A stretch of 64,000 nt of DNA from the NCBI GenBank assembly GCA_963805525.1, contig CAWDUT010000007.1, positions 1,240,001 to 1,304,000 on the forward strand, given 5' to 3'. Positions 16,784 through 24,905 of the stretch are shown one piece after another. The position numbers were made by a program, and so were the translations under genes. The notes beneath the pieces are model-generated. The model had not been told where the DNA came from and did not search any database. It worked only from the letters and a program-made list of their open reading frames with translations. The DNA is from DASQFQ01 sp963805525. GTDB taxonomy: Bacteria > Actinomycetota > Thermoleophilia > Solirubrobacterales > Solirubrobacteraceae. How positions within the stretch are numbered: position 1 is the first letter of the stretch; the number at the start of each line of letters is the position of its first letter.

Positions 16784-17563
16784 GTGACGCGGCGCGAGAT
16801 CCACTCCTGGCTGATGGACATGGACGGCGTGCTGGTGCGCGAGGAGCACGCGATCCCCGGCGCCGACCGTTTCATCGCCGCGCTCAAGGAGCACGGGCTC
16901 CCGTTCCTGCTCCTGACCAACAACTCGATCTACACGCGGCGCGACCTCGCCGCCCGCCTGCGCGCGAGCGGGCTCGACGTGCCGGAGGAGTCGATCTGGA
17001 CGTCCGCGCTCGCCACCGCGGGCTTCCTGGCCGACCAGCGGCCGGGCGGCAGCGCGTTCGTGATCGGCGAGGCCGGCATCACCACCGCGCTGCACGACGA
17101 GGGCTACACGCTGACCGAGCGCAGCCCCGACTACGTCGTGCTGGGCGAGACGCGCACGTACTCGTTCGAGCGCATCACCACCGCGATCCGCCTGATCGGC
17201 GAGGGCGCGCGCTTCATCGCCACCAACCCCGACCCGACCGGCCCCAGCACGAGCGGCCCACTGCCCGCCACCGGCGCGGTGGCCGCGCTGATCAGCCGCG
17301 CGACCGGCGTCGAGCCCTACTTCGTCGGCAAGCCGAACCCGCTGATGATGCGCTCGGCGCTGAACGCGATCGACGCCCACTCCGAGACCACCGCGATGAT
17401 TGGCGACCGCATGGACACGGACATCGTCGCGGGCATCGAGGCCGGCCTCGAGACGATCCTCGTCCTCACCGGCGTGACCACGGCGGCCGACACCGAGCGC
17501 TACCCGTTCCGCCCCTCGCGGATCCTCGAGTCGGTCGCCACCCTGGCCGACGAGCTGCAGTGA
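16784..17563 (+). CDS. HAD-IIA (NagD-like) phosphatase
   Basis: A 259-residue HAD hydrolase. Motif I is WLMDMDGVLVREE near residues 9-21 (nucleophile and acid Asp), motif II is LLLTNNSIY, motif III Lys is in YFVGKPNPLMM near 185, and motif IV is MIGDRMDTDIVAGIEAG near 206-222. The C2 cap after motif II places it with NagD and related sugar or nucleotide phosphatases; substrate is unknown. Start is GTG 16784. The end overlaps the next gene's GTG (GTGA), so it is co-translated with a metallophosphoesterase. Confidence 0.9.
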   Translation: MTRREIHSWLMDMDGVLVREEHAIPGADRFIAALKEHGLPFLLLTNNSIYTRRDLAARLRASGLDVPEESIWTSALATAGFLADQRPGGSAFVIGEAGITTALHDEGYTLTERSPDYVVLGETRTYSFERITTAIRLIGEGARFIATNPDPTGPSTSGPLPATGAVAALISRATGVEPYFVGKPNPLMMRSALNAIDAHSETTAMIGDRMDTDIVAGIEAGLETILVLTGVTTAADTERYPFRPSRILESVATLADELQ

Positions 17564-18282
17564 GGATCGCGGTCCTCGCCGACATCCACGGCAACCTGCC
17601 CGCGCTCGAAGCGGTGCTCGCCGAGCTGGAGACCGACCTCGTCGTGGTCGGCGGAGACGTCGCGGCCGGGCCGCTGCCGGCCGAGACGCTCGACGCGCTC
17701 GCCGGACTCGACGCGCGCTACGTGATGGGCAACGCCGACCGCCTGATGGTCGCCGCCTACGACCGCGGCGACGACCCGGAGACGCTGGAGCACCCGATCG
17801 AGAAGCTCGACGCCTGGTGCGCGCAGCGGATCACGCGAGCGCAGCGCGACCGGCTCGCCGCCTACGAGCCCACGGTGAGCGTCGACGGGATCCTGTTCTG
17901 CCACGGCTCCCCGCGCAGCGACGAGGAGATCATCACGGCGGTGAGCCCGGAGGCGCGGCTCGCGCCGATGTTCGAGGGCGTCGAGGAACACACCGTGGTG
18001 TGCGGCCACACCCACCACCAGTTCGACCGCGCCGTGCTGGGCAAGCGGCTGCTGAACGCCGGCAGCGTCGGAATGCCCTACGAGGACGAGCCCGCCGCCT
18101 ACTGGCTGCTGATCGAGGACGGCGAGCCGGCGCTGCAGCGCACCGTCTACGACATCGACGCGGCGGTCGAGCGGCTGCGCGCCTCCGGCCTCCCCGGCGT
18201 CGACGAGCTGATGCTGCGGGAGAGCCTGCTCGAGCCGGTCGGCAGCGCGTTCATCGCGCGCCACTTCGAGGCGCGGGCCTAG
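17560..18282 (+). CDS. Calcineurin-like metallophosphoesterase (YfcE/MJ0936-like)
   Basis: A 240-residue protein with the two-metal phosphoesterase motifs in order: LADIHGNLPAL near 6-16, VVGGDVAAGP near 30-39, MGNADR near 56-61, FCHGSPR near 113-119 and VVCGHTHHQF near 146-155. It would hydrolyse a small phosphodiester or phosphomonoester in the cytoplasm. It overlaps the HAD phosphatase gene, so two phosphatases are made together, perhaps acting in sequence on one substrate. Its stop overlaps the convergent pentapeptide-repeat gene. Confidence 0.88.
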   Translation: MRIAVLADIHGNLPALEAVLAELETDLVVVGGDVAAGPLPAETLDALAGLDARYVMGNADRLMVAAYDRGDDPETLEHPIEKLDAWCAQRITRAQRDRLAAYEPTVSVDGILFCHGSPRSDEEIITAVSPEARLAPMFEGVEEHTVVCGHTHHQFDRAVLGKRLLNAGSVGMPYEDEPAAYWLLIEDGEPALQRTVYDIDAAVERLRASGLPGVDELMLRESLLEPVGSAFIARHFEARA

Positions 18283-19139
18283 TCGCTGCGGTCGTGCGCG
18301 CCGGCCGCCTGCGGGTCGAAGCCCGCGGGCCACTTGGTCGAGTAGTCGTACGCCGCTCCCGTCCATGAGGCGCCCTGGATCGCCGCCAGCCAGTCCGCCT
18401 CGGCGCGCTCCTGGTTGGCCCTCCCCACCCGCGCGAGCTCGCTGCGCGCGTACGGGTACGCCTCGCTGAGGCTCGCCGAGATCAGCAACGCCTTGTCGAA
18501 CTTGGTCTTCTCGTCGAGCAGCGCCGCGCCGACCTCGGCGTGCACGAGGTTCGCTCGGCTCAGGTCGGTGCCCTGGAGGTTCGTGAAGCGCAGCCGCGCC
18601 GAGCCGAGGTATGCGCCGCTCAAATCCGCGTCGGTGAGGTCGCAGCCGCTGAGCTCGGCCCCGTCGAGACCGGTGCTCGACAGGTCGGCGCCGCGCAGGT
18701 CCGCGCCGTTGAGGTCGATCGTGGGCGACGGCGCCGCGATCAGCTTCGCCTCCTGGAGGAAGCGCATGACGGTGCGCTTGCCGTTGGCGTCGAGCGTCCC
18801 GAGCACGGTCAGCGTCCGCGAGCGCGCGATCGAGCGCAGCCGCTCGTCCTCGAGCGGGCCGCTGCGGAGCAGGTCGGTGATCACCGACAGGTAGCTCTGG
18901 ACCGTGTCGTACTGTTCGCGCGTGCGGGCGATCGCGCGGTCCTCCCGCCGCTGCGCCGCCGACAGCAGGTAGGCGATGCCCGCCAGCGACAGCGGGACGA
19001 GCACGAGCTCCGCGATGTCCCACAGCGTCCGGCCCTTCAACCCCGTCCAGTCGGGCCACACGGAGTCGAACGCCACGAGGACGACAGCGAGGACGCACGC
19101 GACGCCGATGCCGGCGCCCAGCACCTGACCTTGCCGCAT
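18279..19139 (-). CDS. Membrane-anchored pentapeptide-repeat protein
   Basis: A 286-residue protein with two membrane helices (residues 7-25 and 44-62) and a short coiled-coil stretch. It then has about twelve pentapeptide repeats of the A(D/N)LxG type from residue 140 to 205 (LNGADLRGADLSSTGLDGAE, SGCDLTDADLSGAYLGSARL), which form a right-handed quadrilateral helix. The tail is polar. Such repeats act in protein binding; DNA-gyrase protection is known only for specialised soluble members, so it should not be assumed. Its stop overlaps the convergent phosphoesterase gene. Confidence 0.85.
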   Translation of the reverse strand: MRQGQVLGAGIGVACVLAVVLVAFDSVWPDWTGLKGRTLWDIAELVLVPLSLAGIAYLLSAAQRREDRAIARTREQYDTVQSYLSVITDLLRSGPLEDERLRSIARSRTLTVLGTLDANGKRTVMRFLQEAKLIAAPSPTIDLNGADLRGADLSSTGLDGAELSGCDLTDADLSGAYLGSARLRFTNLQGTDLSRANLVHAEVGAALLDEKTKFDKALLISASLSEAYPYARSELARVGRANQERAEADWLAAIQGASWTGAAYDYSTKWPAGFDPQAAGAHDRSD

Positions 19140-19163
19140 GGGCGGCGAGCCTATGCCGAGGCG

Positions 19164-19566
19164 TCAGCCCGCGACAACCCAGACCGCGCGCGCACGGACG
19201 ATCTCGCGGTCGTCGACCGTGAGCGAGACGTCGGCGAACGAGAGCGTGCCGCCCACGCGCTCGGCCCGCGTGCGCGACTCGATCCAGTCGCCGGGCTTCG
19301 CGGGCCGCAGGAAGTCGACGGTCAGCGAGACGGTCGCGCGGTCCTTGCCGTCCTCCGCCCCGGCCTCGATCGCACGGCCGAGCGCGAAGCCGGCGAACGT
19401 CGAGAGCAGCCCGCCCTGGATCGTCCCGCGGTGGTTCGTGTGGCGCTCCTCGGCGAGCAGGGCCGAACACCGGGCCGTCCTCGCCGTCGCGCACCTGGAT
19501 CGGCCCGACGTGCTCGAGAAACGGGCCCTGGGGATCGAATGGCGCGAAGCCGCTCGGGACGTCCAT
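19164..19566 (-). pseudogene. PaaI-type hotdog thioesterase, frameshifted
   Basis: The N-terminus (MDVPSGFAPFDPQGPFLEHV, ATG at 19566) and the C-terminus (LLAEERHTNHRGTIQGGLLS, then VSLTVDFLRPAKPGDWIESR and onward to the TGA at 19164) are in different frames. They join cleanly if one C is removed from the CCC run at 19460-19462 (GGCCCTG read as GGC CTG). The reconstructed protein, about 133 residues, has the hotdog acyl-CoA thioesterase pattern with HRGTIQGGLLSTFAGFALG as the active-site helix. Either the gene is inactive or there is a sequencing error in the homopolymer. It is divergent from fgd. Confidence 0.8.
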
Positions 19567-19601
19567 GCGGCGGCCGGCCCTAGCGTCCTAGGCTGTCCGG
19601 C

Positions 19602-20600
19602 GTGGACCTCAAGATCGGCTACAAGGCCTCCGCCGAGCAGTTCGGCCCGCGCCGGCTCGTCGAGCTGGGCGTCGCCGCCGAGCAGCACGGCTTCGACACC
19701 GTCACCGTCTCCGACCACTACCAGCCGTGGCGTCACGAGGGCGGCCACGCACCGTTCTCGCTCGCCTGGATGAGCGCGGTCGGCGAGCGCACCGAGCGGG
19801 TGCTGCTCGGCACCAGCGTCCTCACGCCCACCTTCCGCTACCACCCCGCCGTGATCGCCCAGGCGTTCGCGACGATGGGCTGCCTGTTCCCGGGCCGCGT
19901 GATGCTCGGCGTCGGCACCGGCGAGGCGATGAACGAGGTCGCCGTCACCGGCATCGAGTGGCCCGAGTACAAGGAGCGCTTCGCCCGCATGCGCGAGGCG
20001 GTGCGGCTCATCCGCGCGCTCTGGAGCGACGAGCGCGTGACCTTCGAGGGCGACTTCTACAAGACCGACCAGGCCACGGTCTACGACCGCCCGGACACGC
20101 CGGTGCCGATCTACGTCGCCGCCGGCGGCCCGCAGGTCGCGCGCTACGCCGGCCGCGCGGGCGACGGCGTCATCTGCACGAGCGGCAAGGGCATGGAGCT
20201 CTACACCGAGAAGCTCCTGCCCGCGGTCGCCGAGGGGCTCGAGAAGGCCGGCCGCGAGGACACCATCGACCGCATGATCGAGATCAAGCTCTCCTACGAC
20301 CCGGACCCGGAGGCCGCGCTCGAGAACACCCGCTTCTGGGCCCCGCTCGCGCTGACGGCCGAGCAGAAGGGCGGCCTCGAGGACCCGATCGAGATGCAGC
20401 GGGCCGGCGACGCCCTGCCGATCGAGCAGATCGCGAGCCGCTGGATCGTCGCCTCCGACCCCGACGACGCGATCGCGAAGATCAAGCCCTACGTCGACGC
20501 CGGCCTCAACCACCTCGTCTTCCACGCCCCCGGCGAGGACCAGGAGCGCTTCCTCAGCACCTTCGAGGAGCAGGTCATGCCGGGCGTGCGCGCGCTCTAA
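19602..20600 (+). CDS. fgd: F420-dependent glucose-6-phosphate dehydrogenase
   Basis: A 332-residue luciferase-like flavin/F420 enzyme close in length to mycobacterial Fgd1. Diagnostic segments are DLKIGYKASAEQFGPRRLVE, TVSDHYQPWRHEGGHAP (His region of the active site), LGVGTGEAMNEVAVTG, YVAAGGPQVARYAGRAGDG and the NHLVFHAPGEDQERFL end. It oxidises glucose-6-phosphate to 6-phosphogluconolactone while reducing coenzyme F420, feeding F420H2-dependent reductases in the cytoplasm. It starts at GTG 19602. Its presence implies F420 synthesis elsewhere in the genome. It stands alone with a divergent, broken thioesterase upstream. Confidence 0.92.
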   Translation: MDLKIGYKASAEQFGPRRLVELGVAAEQHGFDTVTVSDHYQPWRHEGGHAPFSLAWMSAVGERTERVLLGTSVLTPTFRYHPAVIAQAFATMGCLFPGRVMLGVGTGEAMNEVAVTGIEWPEYKERFARMREAVRLIRALWSDERVTFEGDFYKTDQATVYDRPDTPVPIYVAAGGPQVARYAGRAGDGVICTSGKGMELYTEKLLPAVAEGLEKAGREDTIDRMIEIKLSYDPDPEAALENTRFWAPLALTAEQKGGLEDPIEMQRAGDALPIEQIASRWIVASDPDDAIAKIKPYVDAGLNHLVFHAPGEDQERFLSTFEEQVMPGVRAL

Positions 20601-20661
20601 ACCCAGACCTGGCCGAACATCTTAGGTGCGAGGACTCGACCTCCCGGGGTATCGGGGGGTC

Positions 20662-21387
20662 ATGACCTTGCACGAGTCCGGATCCTGGTCCATCGAGCTC
20701 CGCCAGGAATCGACCGCCCCGCAGACTGCTCGGCGCGCGCTCGTGGAGCGGTTTCCGGCCCTGCCGGTCCAGGTGCGCGAGAACGCCCTGGTCGCGGTCA
20801 CGGAGCTCGTGAGCAACGCGGTCAGGTTCGGTCGCGAGCCGATCCACGTCCGCGCGGAGCTCGACGCCGAGCGCCTCTTCCTCGAGGTCGAGGACGAGGG
20901 CGAGCAGCGCCCGCGCCGCCGGGTGCCCGCCGAGGACGGCGGCATCGGCCTCAACCTCGTGTACCTGCTGACCGACCAGGTCGAGATCGCGCGCGACCGC
21001 TCGCGCGTCTGGTGCGAGTTCGACCTGGCCGCGCGCCGCGGCGCGCCCACGCACCCCGAGCTCTACGAGGTCGAGCTGATCAGGCGGGCGGGAACGGCCC
21101 GGATCGTGCTGCGCGGCGACATCGATCTCAGCGCGCGCCCGGAGGTCGACCGGCTGGTCGCGGAGCTCGACCGCTCGCCCCCCGAGCGCGTGGTGGTCGA
21201 TCTCCGCGAGGTCACGTTCTTCGACACCACGGGGCTGCACATCGCGCACCGGCTCGACCGGTGGGGCCGCGACAACGGCGCGCCGGTCGTCTTCACGCCG
21301 GGCAGCGAGCCGGTGATGCGCGCGCTGCGGGCCGCCGGGCTCGCGCTCCGGCTCGAGTTCTCCGACGATCCGGAGGACCTGCTCTAG
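20662..21387 (+). CDS. HATPase-STAS fusion protein, anti-sigma-network type
   Basis: A 241-residue protein joining two regulatory domains that are usually separate. Residues 20-120 are a GHKL ATPase of the anti-sigma kinase kind (ENALVAVTELVSNAVRFG as N box, GGIGLNLVYLLTD as G box). Residues 140-235 are a STAS domain (IVLRGDIDLSARPEVDRLVA, VVVDLREVTFFDTTGLHIAH). The phosphorylatable position normally read as D-S-S/T-G is D-T-T-G here, so phosphate acceptance by Thr is possible. It may switch a sigma factor or a phosphatase cascade. The ATG at 20662 has GGGGGG just upstream. Confidence 0.85.
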   Translation: MTLHESGSWSIELRQESTAPQTARRALVERFPALPVQVRENALVAVTELVSNAVRFGREPIHVRAELDAERLFLEVEDEGEQRPRRRVPAEDGGIGLNLVYLLTDQVEIARDRSRVWCEFDLAARRGAPTHPELYEVELIRRAGTARIVLRGDIDLSARPEVDRLVAELDRSPPERVVVDLREVTFFDTTGLHIAHRLDRWGRDNGAPVVFTPGSEPVMRALRAAGLALRLEFSDDPEDLL

Positions 21388-21879
21388 CTAGCGCAGCAGG
21401 TTGAACAGGTGCGCCCGCGTGTACGGGCCGCCCGGCGCCGGCTGGAGGTCGTCGCCGTCATCGTCGCCGTCGTCGCCGTCGTCGGGCAGCGGCAGCCAGC
21501 CGCGCCACATGCCGACGATGACCGCGAGCACGACCGCGACGTCGGCGCCCGCCAAGCCGGTGAGGAAGAGCGCCGGGATGCACCACTCGGACGGGATCGC
21601 GTCGGACTGCACGATCGCGACCGCACCCGGGAGCGACAGGCCCGCCGAGGCGGCGAGCGCGAGGTTCTGGAGCCGCTGGCGGTTCTCGAACTCGCCGAGC
21701 GGGAGACGCTCGTTCTCGTCCTGGCGACGCTCGCCGGCCTCCAGCGCGCGCTCGAGCGCGGGCTCGGCGCCCCGGATCAGCCACGGCTCGCCGCCACCGC
21801 GCCGCTCGACGACGCTGCGCTGCACCCCGAGCGTCACCAGCCCGGCCAGCTCAACGGCGAAGATCGCCCACAGCACCAC
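21388..21879 (-). CDS. Membrane protein of unknown function with acidic linker
   Basis: A 163-residue protein with an N-terminal helix (WAIFAVELAGLVTLGVQ), a polar Arg/Glu-rich stretch (residues 25-68), two further hydrophobic segments (NLALAASAGLSLPGAVAIV and FLTGLAGADVAVVLAVIVGM) and a strongly acidic run (DDGDDGDDDGDD near 134-145). I do not recognise the family. Its stop abuts the HATPase-STAS stop on the other strand, and its start is 10 nt from the end of the oxidoreductase gene, so it may be co-transcribed with that gene. Confidence 0.65.
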   Translation of the reverse strand: MVLWAIFAVELAGLVTLGVQRSVVERRGGGEPWLIRGAEPALERALEAGERRQDENERLPLGEFENRQRLQNLALAASAGLSLPGAVAIVQSDAIPSEWCIPALFLTGLAGADVAVVLAVIVGMWRGWLPLPDDGDDGDDDGDDLQPAPGGPYTRAHLFNLLR

Positions 21880-21889
21880 GGTGCTGAGT

Positions 21890-22855
21890 CTAAGGCGTCA
21901 GGATCAGCTTCCCGGTCGTGCCGCGCGACTCGAGGTCGGACTGGGCGCGCGCGGCGTCCTCGAGCGCGTAGCGGGCGCCGATCCGGACGTCGAGCTCGCC
22001 GGTCGCGACCCACTCGAGCAGCTCGCCCGCGCGCTCGCGCAGCTCGTCGCCGGTCTGGCCGTAGTGGGCGAGCGTCGGGCGGGTGAGGAAGAGCGACTTC
22101 GCGTTCAGGACCGCGATCTCGACCGGCGGCGGCGGCCCGCTCGCGGCGCCGTACAGGACCATGTAGCCGCGCGGCCGGAGCGCCGCGATCGACTCGTCGA
22201 ACGTCGTCTTCCCGATCCCGTCGTAGACCGCGTGGACGCCTTCGCCGCCGGTCAGCTCGCGCGCCCGCTCGGCGAAGCCGTCGTAGCCGATCGTCTCGTC
22301 GGCGCCCGCGCCGCGGGCGAGCGCGGCCTTCTCGTCGGTCGAGGTGGTCGCGATCACGCGCCCGCCGCGCCGCTTGGCGATCTGGGTCAGCAGCAGCCCG
22401 ACCCCGCCGGCCGCGGCGTGCACCAGAACCCAATCGCCCGCCTGGATCGGGTAGGTGCTCACCGCGAGGTAATGCGCGGTCGTCCCCTGCAGGATCGCGG
22501 CGGCCGCGAGCTCGCTCGACACAGCGTCCGGCACCCCGACCGCCGCGTCCTCGGACACGAGCACCTGCTCCGCGTAGGAGCCCGGCGCGTTGCTCCACAC
22601 GACCCGGTCGCCGGCGGAGAAGCGCGTGACGCCTTCCCCCACCGCGCTGACGGTGCCGGCGCCCTCGACCCCCGCCGGATGCGGCGTCTCGGAGACGTGC
22701 GTGCCCTTGCCCTCGCGCTCGTAGACGTCGCGGAAGTTCACGCCGATCGCCTCGACGGCGACCAGCAGCTCGCCCGGGCCGGGCGACGGATCGGGGCGGT
22801 CCTGGAGGTCGAGCACAGCCGGGCCGCCGTGCTCGGTGACGACGATGGCTCGCAT
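21890..22855 (-). CDS. Quinone oxidoreductase-type NADPH reductase
   Basis: A 321-residue medium-chain dehydrogenase/reductase without zinc ligands. N-terminal catalytic fold MRAIVVTEHGGPAVLDLQD and IGVNFRDVYEREGKG, nucleotide-binding motif VLVHAAAGGVGLLLTQIAK near residues 142-160, and C-terminal GKLILTP, as in the zeta-crystallin group. It reduces quinones or related electrophiles with NADPH. The ATG at 22855 is directly followed by the conserved first strand. The divergent secreted protein begins 31 bp away. Confidence 0.92.
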   Translation of the reverse strand: MRAIVVTEHGGPAVLDLQDRPDPSPGPGELLVAVEAIGVNFRDVYEREGKGTHVSETPHPAGVEGAGTVSAVGEGVTRFSAGDRVVWSNAPGSYAEQVLVSEDAAVGVPDAVSSELAAAAILQGTTAHYLAVSTYPIQAGDWVLVHAAAGGVGLLLTQIAKRRGGRVIATTSTDEKAALARGAGADETIGYDGFAERARELTGGEGVHAVYDGIGKTTFDESIAALRPRGYMVLYGAASGPPPPVEIAVLNAKSLFLTRPTLAHYGQTGDELRERAGELLEWVATGELDVRIGARYALEDAARAQSDLESRGTTGKLILTP

Positions 22856-22886
22856 TCCGGACTCCTCCCCGGTTAGCCTGCTGCGC

Positions 22887-24905
22887 ATGCGCAAAGGAAT
22901 GCCCGCCGCGCTGGCTGGCCTGCTGCTGCTCGCACTCGCCCCCAGCGCCTCTGCCCGCCCCGCCGCCACCGCTTGCGACGCGTTCGCGTCGCGCGCGTGT
23001 CTCATGCCGTTCCCGAACGACATGAACCTCACCGTCCGCGACAAGAAGAGCCCGACCGGCGTGCGCGTGCACCTGCCCGCCAAGGCGATGCCCGCGAACA
23101 AGTCGGGCAAGCGGATCTCCACCGGCGACTACAACCGCCAGGATGGCTTCAGCCCCGGCCAGACGATCATCGTGAACGTCAAGGGCCTCCACACCCAGAA
23201 GGCGTTCAACCGCTCGAAGCTCGTGCCGCTCGAGGACCTCGGCCAGTCGTTCGCGAAGCGCGCCGGCGTCGTCGTCATCAACGCCAAGACGCGCAAGCGC
23301 CAGCTGATCTACGCCGAGCTCGACGCCAACGCCAAGAGCGCGAGCCAGCGGATGCTGCTCATCCACCCGGGCAAGAACTTCGACGAGGGGGCGCGCTACA
23401 TCGTCGCGCTGCGCGGGCTGCGCACCGCGTCCGGCAAGAAGATCAAGCCGAGCAAGGGCTTCGCCGCCCTGAAGCGCGGCAAGGGCGCCAAGCGCCTGCG
23501 CAAGCGTTACAAGGGCATCTTCAAGACGCTCAAGCGGGCCGGCATCGCCAAGGGCAACCTGACGCTCGCGTGGGACTTCACGATCGCCTCCGAGCGCGGG
23601 CTGACCGCGCGCATGCTGAAGATCCGCGACGACGCGTTCGCCCAGCTCGGTGACAACGACCTCGCCGACGGCAAGGTCGAGGGCAGCGCGCCGAAGTACA
23701 CGATCACCAAGGTCGTCGACAACCCCGACGCGCAGATCCTGCGCCGGATCTCCGGCACCTTCACCGTGCCGTGCTACCTCAACGTGCAGGGCTGCCCGCC
23801 CGGTGCGCGCTTCCACTACTCGAGCAAGAAGAAGGACGCGCTCCCGACCCAGCTCCCGGGCAACACGCAGACCGCGAAGTTCGAGTGCGCGATCCCGCGC
23901 GCGGCGCTCACGAGCCCCGCGCACGCCTCGCTCTACGGCCACGGCCTGCTCGGCGACCCCGACGAGATCGACGGAGCCAACGTCAAGGCCATGTCGCAGG
24001 AGCACGACTTCGCGTTCTGCGCGACGGCGTGGAGCGGCATGTCGTCCGAGGACGTCCCGAACGCGGTCAAGCTGCTCGGCAACCTCTCCGGGTTCGCCTC
24101 GCTCGCGGACCGCGACCAGCAGGGCTTCCTCAACCAGCTGTACCTCGGGCGGCTGTTCATCCACCCGCAAGGCCTGACCGCCGACCCGGCGTTCAAGGGC
24201 CTCGTCGACCCGTCGCAGCTGTACTTCGACGGCAACAGCCAGGGCGGGATCTTCGGCGCCGCCCTGACCGCGATGGCCCCGGACTTCACGCGCGCGGTGC
24301 TCGGCGTGCCCGGGATCAACTACGGGGTGCTGCTCACGCGCTCGTCCGACTGGGCGAGCTTCAGCGCGATCTTCAACCCGGCCTACCCACGCGAGTCCGA
24401 GCGACCGCTCGCGCTGTCGCTGATCAACATGCTGTGGGACCGCGGTGAGGGTGACGGCTGGGCGCACCACATCACCACCGATCCGCCTGCCGACACGCCG
24501 GGCCACCGCGTGCTGATGCAGGCAGCGGTCGGCGACTTCCAGGTCTCGACCTACCAGGCCGACGTGCTCGCGCGCACGATCGGCGCACGCATCCACCAGC
24601 CGGCGTTCCTGCCGAATCGCTCGCTCGAGCGCGTGCCGGCGTACGGCCTCAAGGCGTTCACGAGCCCGTTCGCGGGCTCTGCGCTCGTCTACTGGGACAA
24701 CGGGCCGGTGCGCGCGGACGGCTCGACCGGCAACGGGCCGGCGCCGCTCGAGAACGTGGCGCCGCGCGAGGGCCACGACCCCCACGGCGCGCCGCGCGCC
24801 TCGCCGGTCGCGCGGGACCAGAAGTCGCAGTTCCTGCTCACCGGCAACGTGGTCGACGTGTGCGGCGGGGCGCCGTGCACCACCGACTTCACGCGGGCGC
24901 CCTAG
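22887..24905 (+). CDS. Large secreted protein with a lipase-like alpha/beta-hydrolase C-terminus
   Basis: A 672-residue protein with a signal peptide (residues 1-23, AALAGLLLLALAPSASA). Residues 24-250 are Lys/Arg-rich with beta-sandwich character, including a CLMPFPNDMNLTVRD segment. The second half has a nucleophile elbow-like FDGNSQGGIFGAALT near 447-461, preceded by SLYGHGLLGDPDEIDGANVK, which suggests an alpha/beta-hydrolase fold. The ending holds Cys-rich VDVCGGAPCTTDF. The closest idea is a secreted esterase/lipase of the long bacterial type, but no substrate can be given. It overlaps the ABC permease stop on the opposite strand at CTAG. Confidence 0.75.
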   Translation: MRKGMPAALAGLLLLALAPSASARPAATACDAFASRACLMPFPNDMNLTVRDKKSPTGVRVHLPAKAMPANKSGKRISTGDYNRQDGFSPGQTIIVNVKGLHTQKAFNRSKLVPLEDLGQSFAKRAGVVVINAKTRKRQLIYAELDANAKSASQRMLLIHPGKNFDEGARYIVALRGLRTASGKKIKPSKGFAALKRGKGAKRLRKRYKGIFKTLKRAGIAKGNLTLAWDFTIASERGLTARMLKIRDDAFAQLGDNDLADGKVEGSAPKYTITKVVDNPDAQILRRISGTFTVPCYLNVQGCPPGARFHYSSKKKDALPTQLPGNTQTAKFECAIPRAALTSPAHASLYGHGLLGDPDEIDGANVKAMSQEHDFAFCATAWSGMSSEDVPNAVKLLGNLSGFASLADRDQQGFLNQLYLGRLFIHPQGLTADPAFKGLVDPSQLYFDGNSQGGIFGAALTAMAPDFTRAVLGVPGINYGVLLTRSSDWASFSAIFNPAYPRESERPLALSLINMLWDRGEGDGWAHHITTDPPADTPGHRVLMQAAVGDFQVSTYQADVLARTIGARIHQPAFLPNRSLERVPAYGLKAFTSPFAGSALVYWDNGPVRADGSTGNGPAPLENVAPREGHDPHGAPRASPVARDQKSQFLLTGNVVDVCGGAPCTTDFTRAP

